Positions 20,732 to 29,427 of a stretch of 64,000 nt of DNA are shown here, piece by piece. The number at the start of each line of letters is the position of its first letter. Positions within the stretch are counted from its first letter, which is position 1. Source of the stretch: Aureimonas sp. ME7 (lineage in GTDB: Bacteria; Pseudomonadota; Alphaproteobacteria; Rhizobiales; Rhizobiaceae); NCBI RefSeq assembly GCF_903970965.1, contig NZ_CAJCKW010000004.1, forward strand, positions 62,001 through 126,000, written 5' to 3'. The translations under genes were made by a program, and so were the position numbers. The notes beneath the pieces were generated by a model. The model did no database searches. It was given only the letters and a program-made list of their open reading frames with translations, and had not been told where the DNA came from.

Positions 20732-21976
20732 ATGAACATTAAGAGCCTTCTTCTCGGCTCCGCTGCGGCCCTCGTCGCAGTTTCCGGCGCCCGCGCTGCC
20801 GACGCCATCGTGGCCGTCGAGCCCGAGCCGGTCGACTACGTCCGCGTCTGCGACGTGTACGGCAAGGGCTTCTACTACATCCCGGGCACCGAGACCTGCT
20901 TGTCGGTCGGCGGTTACGTCCGCTTCCAGGTGAACGTCGCCGGTGACCCGGCCGTGAACCTCGAAGGCGACGACTACCAGGTCGCCAGCCGCGTTCGCGC
21001 CCGTCTGAACTTCGACGCCCGCGAAGAAACCGAGCTCGGCACCCTGCGCGCCTTCGCCCGCCTCCAGGCCACCAACACCTCGGGCGGCTCCAACGGCGTC
21101 GCGATCGATCAGGCCTACATCCAGCTCGGCGGCCTGCTCATGGGCTACCGTGACACGCTGTGGTCGTCCGGCATCGGCGGTCTCGAAGACGGCCTTCTGA
21201 CCGACTCCGACCTCGTCGTCGGCGACTTCAACACCAACCAGGTCTCCTACACCTTCGCCGCCGGCGGCTTCTCGGCCACGCTCGGCCTCGAAGACGACGG
21301 CACGGGCGACGTGGTTCCGGACGTCCACGGCAAGATCGTGTACTCGGGTGCATGGGGCGGTGCTTACCTGTCGGCCGTGTACGACGAGACGTTCAACGCT
21401 GAAGACGTTTCCGACATCTTCGGCGACAACAACCAGTTCATCACGCTCTCGGGCAACTTCCCGACCCTTCTTCAGGACGGCAACAACGACGCCTTCGCTC
21501 TGAAGGGCGGCGTGCTCCTGAAGGACCTGATCGCTCCTGAGTCGCAGCTGAAGATCGAGGGTCACTACGCCTTCGACCCGACGGTCTACGCGACGATCGA
21601 CGGTCTGGCCACGGTCAACACCTTCGCCGCCAACAACCCGAACATCCTCAACCCGACCCCGGGTTCGGTTCCGATCGTTCTCGAGTATGCGGTCGGCGCG
21701 GGCTACGCCCAGGCGTTCGGCAAGCTCGGCGTGGCGCTCGCTGGCCAGTACGGCGAGACCTTCGACACGCAGTTCTTCGTGCTCAACCCGGTGGGTCAGG
21801 TCACGACGTTCGACGCGTCCGGCGAGTACTGGGCTGCCGTTGCCAACGTCGGCTACCAGATCACCAACAACTTCGCGACGCTCGGCGAAGTCGTCTACCG
21901 GAACGTCGACTTCGGCGGTCCGATCGGCGACACCGACCAGGTCAGCGGCTTCCTCCGCTTCCAGCGCGACTTCTAA
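20732..21976 (+). CDS. Outer-membrane porin, Omp2b/porin-2 type
   Basis: A 414-residue general porin: signal peptide MNIKSLLLGSAAALVAV... with cleavage after ARA near residue 22, a short VEPEPVDYVRVCDVYG segment typical of the alphaproteobacterial porin family with a Cys pair (VCDVYG...TETCL), alternating beta-strand sequence, and the terminal Phe (FQRDF) needed for outer-membrane assembly. GGAGGTCAGGAC precedes the ATG; the open frame upstream of it is not coding. Codon use is strongly biased, as expected for a highly expressed gene. A strong terminator follows. Confidence 0.93.
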   Translation: MNIKSLLLGSAAALVAVSGARAADAIVAVEPEPVDYVRVCDVYGKGFYYIPGTETCLSVGGYVRFQVNVAGDPAVNLEGDDYQVASRVRARLNFDAREETELGTLRAFARLQATNTSGGSNGVAIDQAYIQLGGLLMGYRDTLWSSGIGGLEDGLLTDSDLVVGDFNTNQVSYTFAAGGFSATLGLEDDGTGDVVPDVHGKIVYSGAWGGAYLSAVYDETFNAEDVSDIFGDNNQFITLSGNFPTLLQDGNNDAFALKGGVLLKDLIAPESQLKIEGHYAFDPTVYATIDGLATVNTFAANNPNILNPTPGSVPIVLEYAVGAGYAQAFGKLGVALAGQYGETFDTQFFVLNPVGQVTTFDASGEYWAAVANVGYQITNNFATLGEVVYRNVDFGGPIGDTDQVSGFLRFQRDF

Positions 21977-22002
21977 TCCGACCTTTCGGATCTGAAACAA
22001 GG

Positions 22003-22026
22003 GGCCCGGCGAAAGCCGGGCCTTTT
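22003..22026 (+). terminator. Rho-independent terminator of the porin gene
   Basis: Perfect 8-bp stem GGCCCGGC / GCCGGGCC with a GAAA tetraloop, followed by TTTT, 26 bases after the porin stop codon. Confidence 0.9.
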
Positions 22027-22029
22027 GGC

Positions 22030-22758
22030 GTTTGGGGTAAGGGCATATCGAGGAGGCCCGACCGTGCGTTTCATTTCGAGGATACGGCAGTCCAATTCTT
22101 TCCCGCTCCTGGGAGTAGAAGCGTTTAGCTCCCTTGATCCCGCTCGCTTCGAACTGCCCTCATTCGGAGTGGTGCACCGCTCACGAAAGACCGAATGCAT
22201 GAGCGAGGATGCCGTCATTGAGGGGAGGGTAAGACCGACGCCCTTTGGTATGAGAATGGAGGTTTCGGCGAGGCGTGCTGTGTGCCTCGATGATCCTTCC
22301 CGAAACTAGTCCGTCGTCCCACCGTCTGTTGCCTGGGAAGGTGAGGAGGGGAACACCTACTGTCTTACCCTTGGCACTAGCAGCTGTTCGGCGCCCTGCC
22401 ACTCAAAGTCTACGACCTGGTTCGGACGCGCTGAAACGCTTCAGCTCGGGTGTTCACATGCATCGGAGGTGCATCTATGGGCGTGGACCGGATCCCTCTG
22501 TCTTCTACTAAGAAATTACGGATGCCACCTCGCCGGAACGCCGTGCCGAACCATACGGAACGGTGGATCGGCCCGCGCCGGCCTTCATCAAATGGAGAGA
22601 TTCGAGCCTCTGCGCCAATCGATGCCGAAAGCCTCTCGAGGCCATCGCACGAGATCTTCAAAGGCTTCGGCTCATTTGCCGGCACACCGCATTGGACTTC
22701 CCATCCCTTCGCACACCGTTCCAACAACCGATGCTTCCCCCGGGAAAGCACGCGCGAA
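22030..22758. other. Gene-poor stretch between the porin and the lytic transglycosylase
   Basis: About 730 bases with no frame that has both a ribosome site and protein-like composition. The sequence is less GC-rich than its surroundings and contains two CTAG tetramers, which are rare in such genomes. A short hairpin with ATGCA / TGCAT arms is at about 22457-22473. It may be decayed or horizontally acquired DNA, or it may carry an unannotated RNA; nothing could be identified. Confidence 0.45.
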
Positions 22759-22788
22759 AACGCCCGGCCGCCATGCGCTCCGGGCGTT
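22759..22788 (-). terminator. Terminator of the lytic transglycosylase gene
   Basis: Perfect 9-bp stem AACGCCCGG / CCGGGCGTT with a 12-base loop, located 26 bases past the stop on the minus strand and followed there by TTTTCG. Confidence 0.7.
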
Positions 22789-22814
22789 GCGATTCCGGGA
22801 AGGGAAGGAGGGCG

Positions 22815-25007
22815 CTAGCCCCGGCGGCCCAGCGTCAGGTCGCGCTCGATATCGAACCCGGCGCCGAGGCGCATCTTGTAGACCTGATAGTTTTCCATCA
22901 CGCGCTGGACGTAGTTGCGCGTTTCGGTGAAGGGGATCAGCTCTACCCAGTCCACCACCTCATCGATCGACTTGCGACGCGGATCGCCGAAACGGTCAAT
23001 CCATTCGCGCGCACGCCGAGGGCCGGCGTTGTAGGCGGCGAAGGTCAGGATGTAGGAGCCGTCGAACGATGAAATCTGCTGGCCGAGATACTGGGTGCCG
23101 AGCAGGGTGTTGTAGGACACGTCGTTCAGAAGACGTGCCTCGGAGTAGGGGACCCCGGCATTCTTCGCCAAGCCCTTGGCGGTCGCCGGCATGACCTGAA
23201 GCAGGCCGAGCGCGCCGACCGGCGACTTGGCCTTCGGATTGAAGGCGCTTTCCTGGCGTGCGATCGCATAGGCGAGTGCCTTGCCCGATGCCGAGATGTT
23301 GGCGCTCTGCGGGATGACGCCGATCGGGAAGGCGAGCGCCGGGGCATCGACGCCGCGCGCATAGGCCGCCTTGCCGACGCCGAGCGCCAGGCTATGATCG
23401 CCGCGCCGTTCCGCCATGCTCGATAGAATGGCCAACTCGCCGGGGCTGTTCAGCTCTTCCGCGAGAGCCCGATACAGACTGTCGGCGCGCCAGGACGAGC
23501 CGATGGCCTCGAGCCGCTTGATCGCGCGAACCGCCTCGCGGTTTTCGAACGTCTGCCGTTCCGCGTTGGACGGCCGAGGATAGGCGATCTCGCCCGGCGC
23601 GCGGCCGAGCTTGGCGCTGGCAAGCTGACCGTAGTAGGTCGCGCCGTATCGCGAGGCCTTGCCATAGTAGTCGCGCGCGCTGCCGGGGCCACCCGCTTCG
23701 GCTGCTCGGCCGAGCCAGTAAAGAGCACGGGACTGCGTCAGCGGCCTCGAGGAAATCTGACTGATCCGCGCGAAATGCTTCGAAGCGATCGCCGGATCGT
23801 TGAGGTAGCGCAGCGCGTACCAGCCGGAATGGAACTCGGCCTCGACCGCCTCCGTCACACCTTCGGCGGAATGCGCGGCGACAAGCCGATAGGCCGCGCG
23901 TCGATCCCCCCTTTCCAGAAGCATGCGCGACACGATGCGGCGCTCGTTCCACCACGCGTCCGGATCGACCAGCGAGGCCTTGTCACGCGGCGCCTTTTCC
24001 AGGATCGCCGCAGCTTCCAGGAACTTGTCCTTCTTGCGCAGGTTCTCGGCGGCCGTGAACAGGTAGCTCGGGTCCGATTTCAGGCTGGGATGGACGCGCG
24101 CCAGGAGTTGGTCGGCGTCGCCGGTGCCCTGGATCGATGCGGCGCGCGCCTTGAACAGCGACTCGGCGCCGGCCAGCGTGGCCACGCGCGACGCATCGCC
24201 GACGCGATCGGCGTAGAGCAGCTTGTCCATACGGAACTTGTGGTCGGCGCGCGTCAGAAGCGCTCCGAAGGTCGACAGCATCTTCCCCTCGGTCGCCTTG
24301 TCCAGCCGGTCGTTGCGCCAGGAGCGGACGATGGTCTCCTTCGCCTTGCCGGCTTGGCCCAGCTCGATATAGGCGCGGGCGAGCGCCATCGCGCCCTCCG
24401 GCGTCTTCGGCGCGTCGCCGGCGAAGGCGCCGACGACGTCGCCAGCGCGCATCGGGTCGCGATAGAGTGCGCGTTCGAGATTGGCGCGGATCGTCGACAT
24501 GCCCGGCCAGCCGCGGAGCTCGATCGCGGTATGGGCGATCTCGGCGGCGGGCACGTCGCTCGTGCCGCGCAGTGCGATCGCCCAGGACATGATGTGCCGA
24601 TCGAGCGAACCCGGCGCCATGCCTTCGCGAATGGCGAGAGCGCGGGGAAGGTCGCGATGCGTCGCGTCGAGCCCGGCCTGCAGGTCGCCTCGGATCGGCG
24701 TCACGTTGGAAACGCGCGAGCCCATCGCGGCGATCGAGGAGGTGAACGCCATCGCGTCCGCCGGCGCCGCCTGAGGCCGGCTCGCCGGCTGCGGCTGGCG
24801 AACCAGCGGGTTGGCGCTCGGGCGCGGGGCCGGGGGCGCGCCGAAGCGCTGCGCATCGGGCTCCTGCTTTCGACCGAAGAGATTGGGCATCTTCAACGTA
24901 GGCAAAGGCAGGCGCGGCATGAAGCCTTCGGCCGCCGCCGTGCCGGCCAGAAGCAGCGACAGGAGGGCCGGAGCGAGAAGGGTCTTGGCCCGGGTCGACT
25001 GTCGCAT
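22815..25007 (-). CDS. Soluble lytic murein transglycosylase
   Basis: A 730-residue periplasmic enzyme that cleaves peptidoglycan glycan strands to 1,6-anhydromuropeptides. It has a signal peptide ([22 protein letters not shown], cleavage after AAA near 24), a long helical superhelix, and a C-terminal SLT domain with catalytic Glu in ARQESAFNP (about residue 587), [10 protein letters not shown] and the AYNAGPRR motif. The overall plan is that of Slt70. The ATG at 25007 is chosen because GCAGGAGA sits just upstream and the signal peptide starts there. It is divergent from dapA. Confidence 0.92.
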   Translation of the reverse strand: MRQSTRAKTLLAPALLSLLLAGTAAAEGFMPRLPLPTLKMPNLFGRKQEPDAQRFGAPPAPRPSANPLVRQPQPASRPQAAPADAMAFTSSIAAMGSRVSNVTPIRGDLQAGLDATHRDLPRALAIREGMAPGSLDRHIMSWAIALRGTSDVPAAEIAHTAIELRGWPGMSTIRANLERALYRDPMRAGDVVGAFAGDAPKTPEGAMALARAYIELGQAGKAKETIVRSWRNDRLDKATEGKMLSTFGALLTRADHKFRMDKLLYADRVGDASRVATLAGAESLFKARAASIQGTGDADQLLARVHPSLKSDPSYLFTAAENLRKKDKFLEAAAILEKAPRDKASLVDPDAWWNERRIVSRMLLERGDRRAAYRLVAAHSAEGVTEAVEAEFHSGWYALRYLNDPAIASKHFARISQISSRPLTQSRALYWLGRAAEAGGPGSARDYYGKASRYGATYYGQLASAKLGRAPGEIAYPRPSNAERQTFENREAVRAIKRLEAIGSSWRADSLYRALAEELNSPGELAILSSMAERRGDHSLALGVGKAAYARGVDAPALAFPIGVIPQSANISASGKALAYAIARQESAFNPKAKSPVGALGLLQVMPATAKGLAKNAGVPYSEARLLNDVSYNTLLGTQYLGQQISSFDGSYILTFAAYNAGPRRAREWIDRFGDPRRKSIDEVVDWVELIPFTETRNYVQRVMENYQVYKMRLGAGFDIERDLTLGRRG

Positions 25008-25129
25008 GGGATCTCCTGCGGTACGGATATCACAGACGCTCTGACACTTGAGCGCATGGTTGATCAAAGCTTGCCCCAGCCCGATGAAGAAGCGGTAAAC
25101 CCTACCCGATCACGAATGGTCACCTTCGC

Positions 25130-25157
25130 TTGTTTCACGTCGGTGGCTTCTTTATGG
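25130..25157 (+). promoter_or_regulatory. Putative promoter of dapA
   Basis: TTGTTT (25130-25135) and TTATGG (25152-25157) spaced by 16 bp, about 150 bases before the dapA ATG, in the gap divergent to the lytic transglycosylase. Weak match, by eye only. Confidence 0.28.
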
Positions 25158-25304
25158 TGCGGGCGTCCGCGCGAGCGGGTCGGACTATTCGTGCCGGCCG
25201 CTTGGCGTGTGGCGTGGCGCCGCAGGGTCGTCCATCGCCCGACCCGAGCACGCCCGACGTCGCTTCGGCCAAAACATCATCCGCGCGTCGACGGGAGTGA
25301 CGAC

Positions 25305-26189
25305 ATGACCTTCAAGGGTTCGCTGACGGCTTTGACCACCCCGTTCACCGAGGACGGGCGCGTCGACGAGGTCGCCTTCCAGTCCCTGGTCGAATGGCAG
25401 ATCACCGAGGGCACCCACGGTCTCGTGCCGGTCGGCACCACGGGCGAAAGCCCGACCCTGACCCACGCCGAGCACAAGCGCGTGGTGGAGCTCTGCATCG
25501 AGGCGGCGGCGGGCCGCGTTCCGGTCATGGCGGGGGCGGGCTCCAACAACACGGCCGAAGCGGTGGATCTCGCCCGTTCGGCCAAGACGTCGGGTGCCGA
25601 CGGCATCCTCGTCGTCACGCCCTACTACAACAAGCCCAATCAGCGTGGGCTCTACGCGCACTATGCGGCCGTGGCGAAGGCGGTCGATCTGCCGATCTTC
25701 ATCTACAACATTCCCGGCCGCTCGATCATCGACATGACGCCGGAGACGATGGGCCGGCTCGCGAAGGATTTTTCCAACATCGTCGGCGTCAAGGACGCGA
25801 CCGCCAAGCTCGATCGCGTGTCCGAACAGCGCATCACCTGCGGCGCGGACTTCGTTCAGCTTTCGGGCGAGGACGCGACGGCGCTCGGCTTCAACGCCCA
25901 TGGCGGTCTCGGCTGCATTTCCGTGACCGCCAATGTCGCGCCGCGCCTGTGCTCGGAGTTCCAGACGGCCTGCCTCGCCGGCGACTTCGCCAAGGCGCTG
26001 ACCTATCAGGACCGGCTGATGCCGCTGCACAAGGCGCTGTTCATCGAGCCGAACCCAACCGGCCCGAAATATGCGCTGTCGCGCCTCGGCAAGCTGCGCA
26101 ATGTCGTGCGCGAGCCGCTGGTGACGATCGAAGCCTCGACCGAGCAGGCGATCGATGCCGCGCTTCGCCATGCCGGCCTTCTGAATTGA
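25305..26189 (+). CDS. dapA: 4-hydroxy-tetrahydrodipicolinate synthase
   Basis: Condenses pyruvate with aspartate semialdehyde in the lysine and diaminopimelate pathway. The 294-residue TIM barrel keeps the catalytic set: Thr45-Thr46 in [10 protein letters not shown], Tyr134 in FIYNIPGR, and the Schiff-base Lys163 in GVKDAT. GGGAG precedes the ATG. The frame is open for over 500 codons upstream, but that part is antisense to the transglycosylase and is not coding. It is followed by smpB in the same direction, with a hairpin between them. Confidence 0.97.
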   Translation: MTFKGSLTALTTPFTEDGRVDEVAFQSLVEWQITEGTHGLVPVGTTGESPTLTHAEHKRVVELCIEAAAGRVPVMAGAGSNNTAEAVDLARSAKTSGADGILVVTPYYNKPNQRGLYAHYAAVAKAVDLPIFIYNIPGRSIIDMTPETMGRLAKDFSNIVGVKDATAKLDRVSEQRITCGADFVQLSGEDATALGFNAHGGLGCISVTANVAPRLCSEFQTACLAGDFAKALTYQDRLMPLHKALFIEPNPTGPKYALSRLGKLRNVVREPLVTIEASTEQAIDAALRHAGLLN

Positions 26190-26216
26190 TCCGGGCGCCC
26201 GGCCGCCCCATCTAGC

Positions 26217-26239
26217 GAAGGCGCCGAGGAGGCGCCTTC
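26217..26239 (+). terminator. Hairpin between dapA and smpB
   Basis: Perfect 9-bp stem GAAGGCGCC / GGCGCCTTC with a 5-base loop, followed by the pyrimidine-rich CTTATCCTT. It can end dapA transcription or attenuate read-through into smpB 28 bases later. Confidence 0.6.
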
Positions 26240-26267
26240 CTTATCCTTCGAGGCGACGCATCGATCC

Positions 26268-26747
26268 ATGGCAAAAGCGCCCAAGCCCAAATCCAACGTC
26301 GTCGCCGACAATCGCAAGGCGCGCTTCCACTACGAGATCATCGACACGCTGGAAACCGGCCTCGTGCTGACGGGAACCGAGGTGAAGGCGCTGCGCCTCG
26401 GCCGCGCGACGATCGCCGAATCCTACGCGACGGAGGAGCAAGGCGAGATCTGGCTGATCAACTCCTACGTGCCGGAATATCTCCAGGCCAACCGCTTCAA
26501 CCACGAGCCGAAGCGCCGGCGGAAGCTCCTTGTTCACAAGGCGCAGCGCAACCGTCTGGCCGGGGCTGTGCAGCGCGACGGCATGACCCTCGTTCCGCTC
26601 AAGATCTACTTCAACGACCAGGGCCGCGCGAAGCTCGAACTGGCGGTCGCCAAGGGCAAGAACGCGCCGGACAAGCGCGAATCCATCAAGGAGCGCGACT
26701 GGAACCGCCAGAAGCAGCGCGTGATGAAGGAAGCCGGGCGCGACTGA
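26268..26747 (+). CDS. smpB: SsrA (tmRNA)-binding protein
   Basis: Partner of tmRNA in trans-translation, which frees stalled ribosomes. The 159-residue protein has the expected length, the oligonucleotide-binding core ([23 protein letters not shown] is the conserved opening), and the basic tail ([16 protein letters not shown]) that acts in the decoding centre. The dapA-smpB neighbourhood is common in Hyphomicrobiales. The ssrA gene itself is not in the window. Confidence 0.97.
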   Translation: MAKAPKPKSNVVADNRKARFHYEIIDTLETGLVLTGTEVKALRLGRATIAESYATEEQGEIWLINSYVPEYLQANRFNHEPKRRRKLLVHKAQRNRLAGAVQRDGMTLVPLKIYFNDQGRAKLELAVAKGKNAPDKRESIKERDWNRQKQRVMKEAGRD

Positions 26748-26816
26748 CGGCTGCCCTCTTGGCGCTTCGGGCAGAGGGGCGTAACGTTTCCCGATCGATA
26801 GGGGAGGGAAGCGCCG

Positions 26817-27401
26817 ATGACGGATCTCACCACCTTGCCCGATGGGCTCGAGCCGCCGCTCGACGACGGGGCGGCGGCCCACCTCGTTGGGCGCATGCTG
26901 CCTTCGCTCTCCCTTTCCTCGACGGCGGGTGGCAGCGTCGATCTTTCGCGCTGCCGGGGTTTGGCCGTCGTCTACGCCTATCCGATGACCGGCCGGCCCG
27001 GCGCGCCGCTGCCCGGCGGCTGGAACGAAATTCCGGGTGCGCGGGGCTGCACGCCGCAGGCCTGTTCCTTCCGCGACCACTTTGCCGAACTTCGGGCGCT
27101 GGGCGTCGCGCACGTCTTTGGCGTGTCCACGCAGACCACGGCCTATCAGCGCGAAGCGGCCGAGCGGTTGCATCTGCCGTTTCCGCTTTTGTCCGACGCC
27201 GCTCTCGAATGGCAGGACATGCTGGACCTCCCGACCTTCGAGGCGGACGGCGACGTTCTGTTGAAGCGTCTCACGATGATCGCAAGGGACGGCGAGATCG
27301 TCGCGGCGCTCTACCCCGTATTTCCGCCCGATCGCAGCGCTTCGGATGTGCTGGACTGGCTGCGCGCGCGCAAAGACACTGCCTACGCCGCGCGCAACTA
27401 A
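26817..27401 (+). CDS. Peroxiredoxin, PrxQ/BCP-like
   Basis: A 194-residue thioredoxin-fold protein of the AhpC/TSA superfamily. The pattern GCTPQACSFRDH puts a peroxidatic Cys78 and a resolving Cys83 five residues apart, as in atypical 2-Cys PrxQ enzymes that reduce peroxides with thioredoxin. An insertion (PMTGRPGAPLPGGWNEIPGA) lies between the central strand and the active site, which is unlike small PrxQ. GGGGAGGGAA precedes the ATG. It follows smpB by 69 bp and converges on the UDG gene. Confidence 0.8.
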   Translation: MTDLTTLPDGLEPPLDDGAAAHLVGRMLPSLSLSSTAGGSVDLSRCRGLAVVYAYPMTGRPGAPLPGGWNEIPGARGCTPQACSFRDHFAELRALGVAHVFGVSTQTTAYQREAAERLHLPFPLLSDAALEWQDMLDLPTFEADGDVLLKRLTMIARDGEIVAALYPVFPPDRSASDVLDWLRARKDTAYAARN

Positions 27402-27417
27402 GGGCGGCCAAGCGTCC

Positions 27418-28086
27418 TCAGTCGAGGTGCTCGCGCACGGCTCGGAACACATCCACGAACATATCCTCCGTCAGCCGGCCCGTGTTCGTGTTGTAGCGCG
27501 AGCAATGGTAGGAAGAGAACACCCGCAAGGCGCCGATGTCGTGTTGGCCGCCATGGCTGAACGGCGCATGCTTCAATTTGGCGCCGAGCGCTCGCAGCGT
27601 GGAGTCGTGCGCGATGCGTCCGAGCGTGACGAGGGCCCGAAGGTTCGGCAGGGCTTCGATCGTCGGTGTTAGGAACCGGCGGCACGTGTTGATCTCCGCG
27701 CCGATCGGTTTGTTCTCCGGCGGCACGCAGCGCACGGCGTTGGTGATCGCGCTGCCCGTTAGTTCCAAGCTGTCGTCGGGCCGCGCTTCGAACTCGCCCT
27801 TCGCGAAGCCGAAGCGCTTCAGCGTCGCGTAGAGGAGATCGCCCGCATAGTCTCCGGTGAAGGGGCGTCCCGTCCGGTTCGCGCCGCGCACGCCGGGCGC
27901 GAGACCCACCACCAGAAGCGCGACGCTTTCCGGACCGGCCTCCGGCAGGAACGTATCCACCGGCGCGTTGTACCAATCCGGCTCGCGCGCGCGCCACTCG
28001 TGGCGGAACGCGGCGAGCCGAGGGCAGAGCGGACAGTCGCTCGGCGGCGAGGCGTCCGGCAGGGGCGGAGAGTGCGGGGCGATCAA
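27418..28086 (-). CDS. Type-5 uracil-DNA glycosylase
   Basis: Excises uracil, and in this family often other deaminated bases, from DNA. The 222-residue protein has all four expected [4Fe-4S] ligands: Cys18 and Cys21 in DCPLCPRL, Cys120 in RCVPPENK and Cys135 in NTCRRF. Motif 1 is GLAPGVRGANRTG (61-73), lacking the acidic residue of classical UDGs as in family 5, and the C-terminal motif YHCSRYNTNTGRLT is present. It starts 4 bp after the NYN gene stop, so the two are cotranscribed. Confidence 0.88.
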   Translation of the reverse strand: MIAPHSPPLPDASPPSDCPLCPRLAAFRHEWRAREPDWYNAPVDTFLPEAGPESVALLVVGLAPGVRGANRTGRPFTGDYAGDLLYATLKRFGFAKGEFEARPDDSLELTGSAITNAVRCVPPENKPIGAEINTCRRFLTPTIEALPNLRALVTLGRIAHDSTLRALGAKLKHAPFSHGGQHDIGALRVFSSYHCSRYNTNTGRLTEDMFVDVFRAVREHLD

Positions 28087-28090
28087 ACGG

Positions 28091-28687
28091 TTAGGCTCCT
28101 TCCACGTCCTCGTCCGCCGGGTCGGTTTCGATCCGCCGGGCGAGTCTCGCTTCGCGCTCGGCCGGGCTGCGGCCGACCTCGGCTTGAAGCGAGCGCAGGT
28201 CGATGAAGTGGTCGGCCTGCCGTCGCAGGTCGTCGGCGATCATCGGCGGCTGGGTCGACAGGGTGGACACGACGGAAACCTTCCGGCCTTTGCGCTGCAG
28301 CGCTTCCACGAGCGAGCGGAAGTCGCCGTCGCCCGAGAACAGGACGAAATGGTCCACCGCGTCGGCCAGCGCCATGGCATCGACGGCCAGCTCGATGTCC
28401 ATGTTGCCCTTGATCTTGCGCCTTCCCAGCGAGTCCGTGAACTCCTTGGCGGGCTTGGTGACCACGCGATACCCGTTGTAGTCGAGCCAGTCCACGAGGG
28501 GGCGGATCGAGGAGTATTCCTGATCTTCCAGAAGGGCCGTGTAGTAGTAGGCGCGCAGGAGATAGCCGCGCTTCTGGAAGGCCGTGAGGAGTTTCTTGTA
28601 GTCGATATCGAAGCTGAGAGCGCGGGACGCGGCATAGAGATTGGCGCCATCGATGAAGAGGGCGATCTTCTCACGGGTATCGAACAT
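28091..28687 (-). CDS. NYN-domain protein (LabA/DUF88, PIN-like nuclease fold)
   Basis: A 198-residue protein with an NYN (PIN-like) domain: [11 protein letters not shown] with Asp13 and Asn16, [13 protein letters not shown] with a second Asp pair, and LFSGDGDF with the third acidic site. These are the metal-binding residues of predicted ribonucleases of this family. A charged C-terminal tail rich in Arg and Glu follows. The ATG at 28687 directly begins the domain. It heads an operon with the type-5 UDG. Substrate unknown; RNA is usual for the family, but the neighbour hints at a link with nucleic-acid damage. Confidence 0.83.
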   Translation of the reverse strand: MFDTREKIALFIDGANLYAASRALSFDIDYKKLLTAFQKRGYLLRAYYYTALLEDQEYSSIRPLVDWLDYNGYRVVTKPAKEFTDSLGRRKIKGNMDIELAVDAMALADAVDHFVLFSGDGDFRSLVEALQRKGRKVSVVSTLSTQPPMIADDLRRQADHFIDLRSLQAEVGRSPAEREARLARRIETDPADEDVEGA

Positions 28688-28902
28688 GGGGAGCCTTGCG
28701 GAGTGCCTGCCGGCGAATCGGGACGACACGGGACATCGAGTCGCAGGACCGAAGGATATGTGGCGCCAGCCGGCTTGGCTATAACCGCACCAAACTCCAT
28801 ACGGTCGCGACTGGTAATATTGGGTCGGTCCCTTGTGCTCCCATTGTCAAGGGGTTAAACGAGCGCTTCCGCTTCATCCCACCCGTTCCACAGGAGACAG
28901 GC

Positions 28903-29316
28903 ATGGCCCGCGTCACCGTAGAAGATTGCGTCGACAAGGTCGAGAATCGGTTCGAGCTCGTCCTCCTCGCCAGCCATCGGGCCCGGCAGATCGCGCAAGG
29001 CCAGCCGATCACTGTGGACCGCGACAACGACAAGAACCCGGTGGTCGCGCTCCGCGAGATCGCCGACGAGACGCTGTCGCCGGACGATCTCAAGGAAGAC
29101 CTGATCCATTCGCTGCAGAAGCATGTCGAGGTGGACGAGCCCGAGCCGCAGGCGCCTGCCGTCCCGGCCCTGACCGATTCCGCCGAGGCGGGCACGACCA
29201 CGGCCACCGCGTCGGACGATGACGACGATGCCGTCACCTTCGACCGGATGTCGGAGGACGACCTTCTCGCCGGCATCGAAGGGCTGATCCCGCCGGAAAA
29301 GAACGACGATTTCTGA
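28903..29316 (+). CDS. rpoZ: DNA-directed RNA polymerase subunit omega
   Basis: Small subunit that helps assemble RNA polymerase and forms part of a ppGpp site. The 137-residue protein starts [13 protein letters not shown], includes [15 protein letters not shown] and [12 protein letters not shown], and then has a long acidic C-terminal tail with a run of five Asp, as is typical in Hyphomicrobiales. The CAGGAGACAG ribosome site fixes the ATG at 28903; longer in-frame starts are not credible. It precedes the rsh gene by 111 bp. Confidence 0.97.
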   Translation: MARVTVEDCVDKVENRFELVLLASHRARQIAQGQPITVDRDNDKNPVVALREIADETLSPDDLKEDLIHSLQKHVEVDEPEPQAPAVPALTDSAEAGTTTATASDDDDDAVTFDRMSEDDLLAGIEGLIPPEKNDDF

Positions 29317-29367
29317 TCGTCGGGCTGCAAGAACCCTTCCGGTTCTTCCGCAATGCAACCTATATTG

Positions 29368-29399
29368 AAAGGCGTCTGGAGCGATCCGGGCGCCTTTTT
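29368..29399 (+). terminator. Hairpin with T-run between rpoZ and rsh
   Basis: AAAGGCG / CGCCTTT stem (7 bp) with a 16-base loop followed by TTTTT, about 30 bases before the rsh start. A second hairpin (AAGAACC / GGTTCTT, 29329-29347) lies just upstream. They may act as a partial terminator or attenuator that sets the ratio of rpoZ to rsh. Confidence 0.45.
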
Positions 29400-29427
29400 C
29401 TCATGACCACAGGGATAAGCATTCGGC

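Noticed and set aside
22410-22818. Frames of 113-122 codons on both strands in the gene-poor block
   Set aside because: No ribosome sites, overlapping each other on opposite strands, no recognisable motif.
23775-25304. Long in-frame extension upstream of dapA (over 500 codons open)
   Set aside because: It is antisense to the lytic transglycosylase, has Arg/Gly-rich noise composition, and DapA has a proper ATG with ribosome site at 25305.
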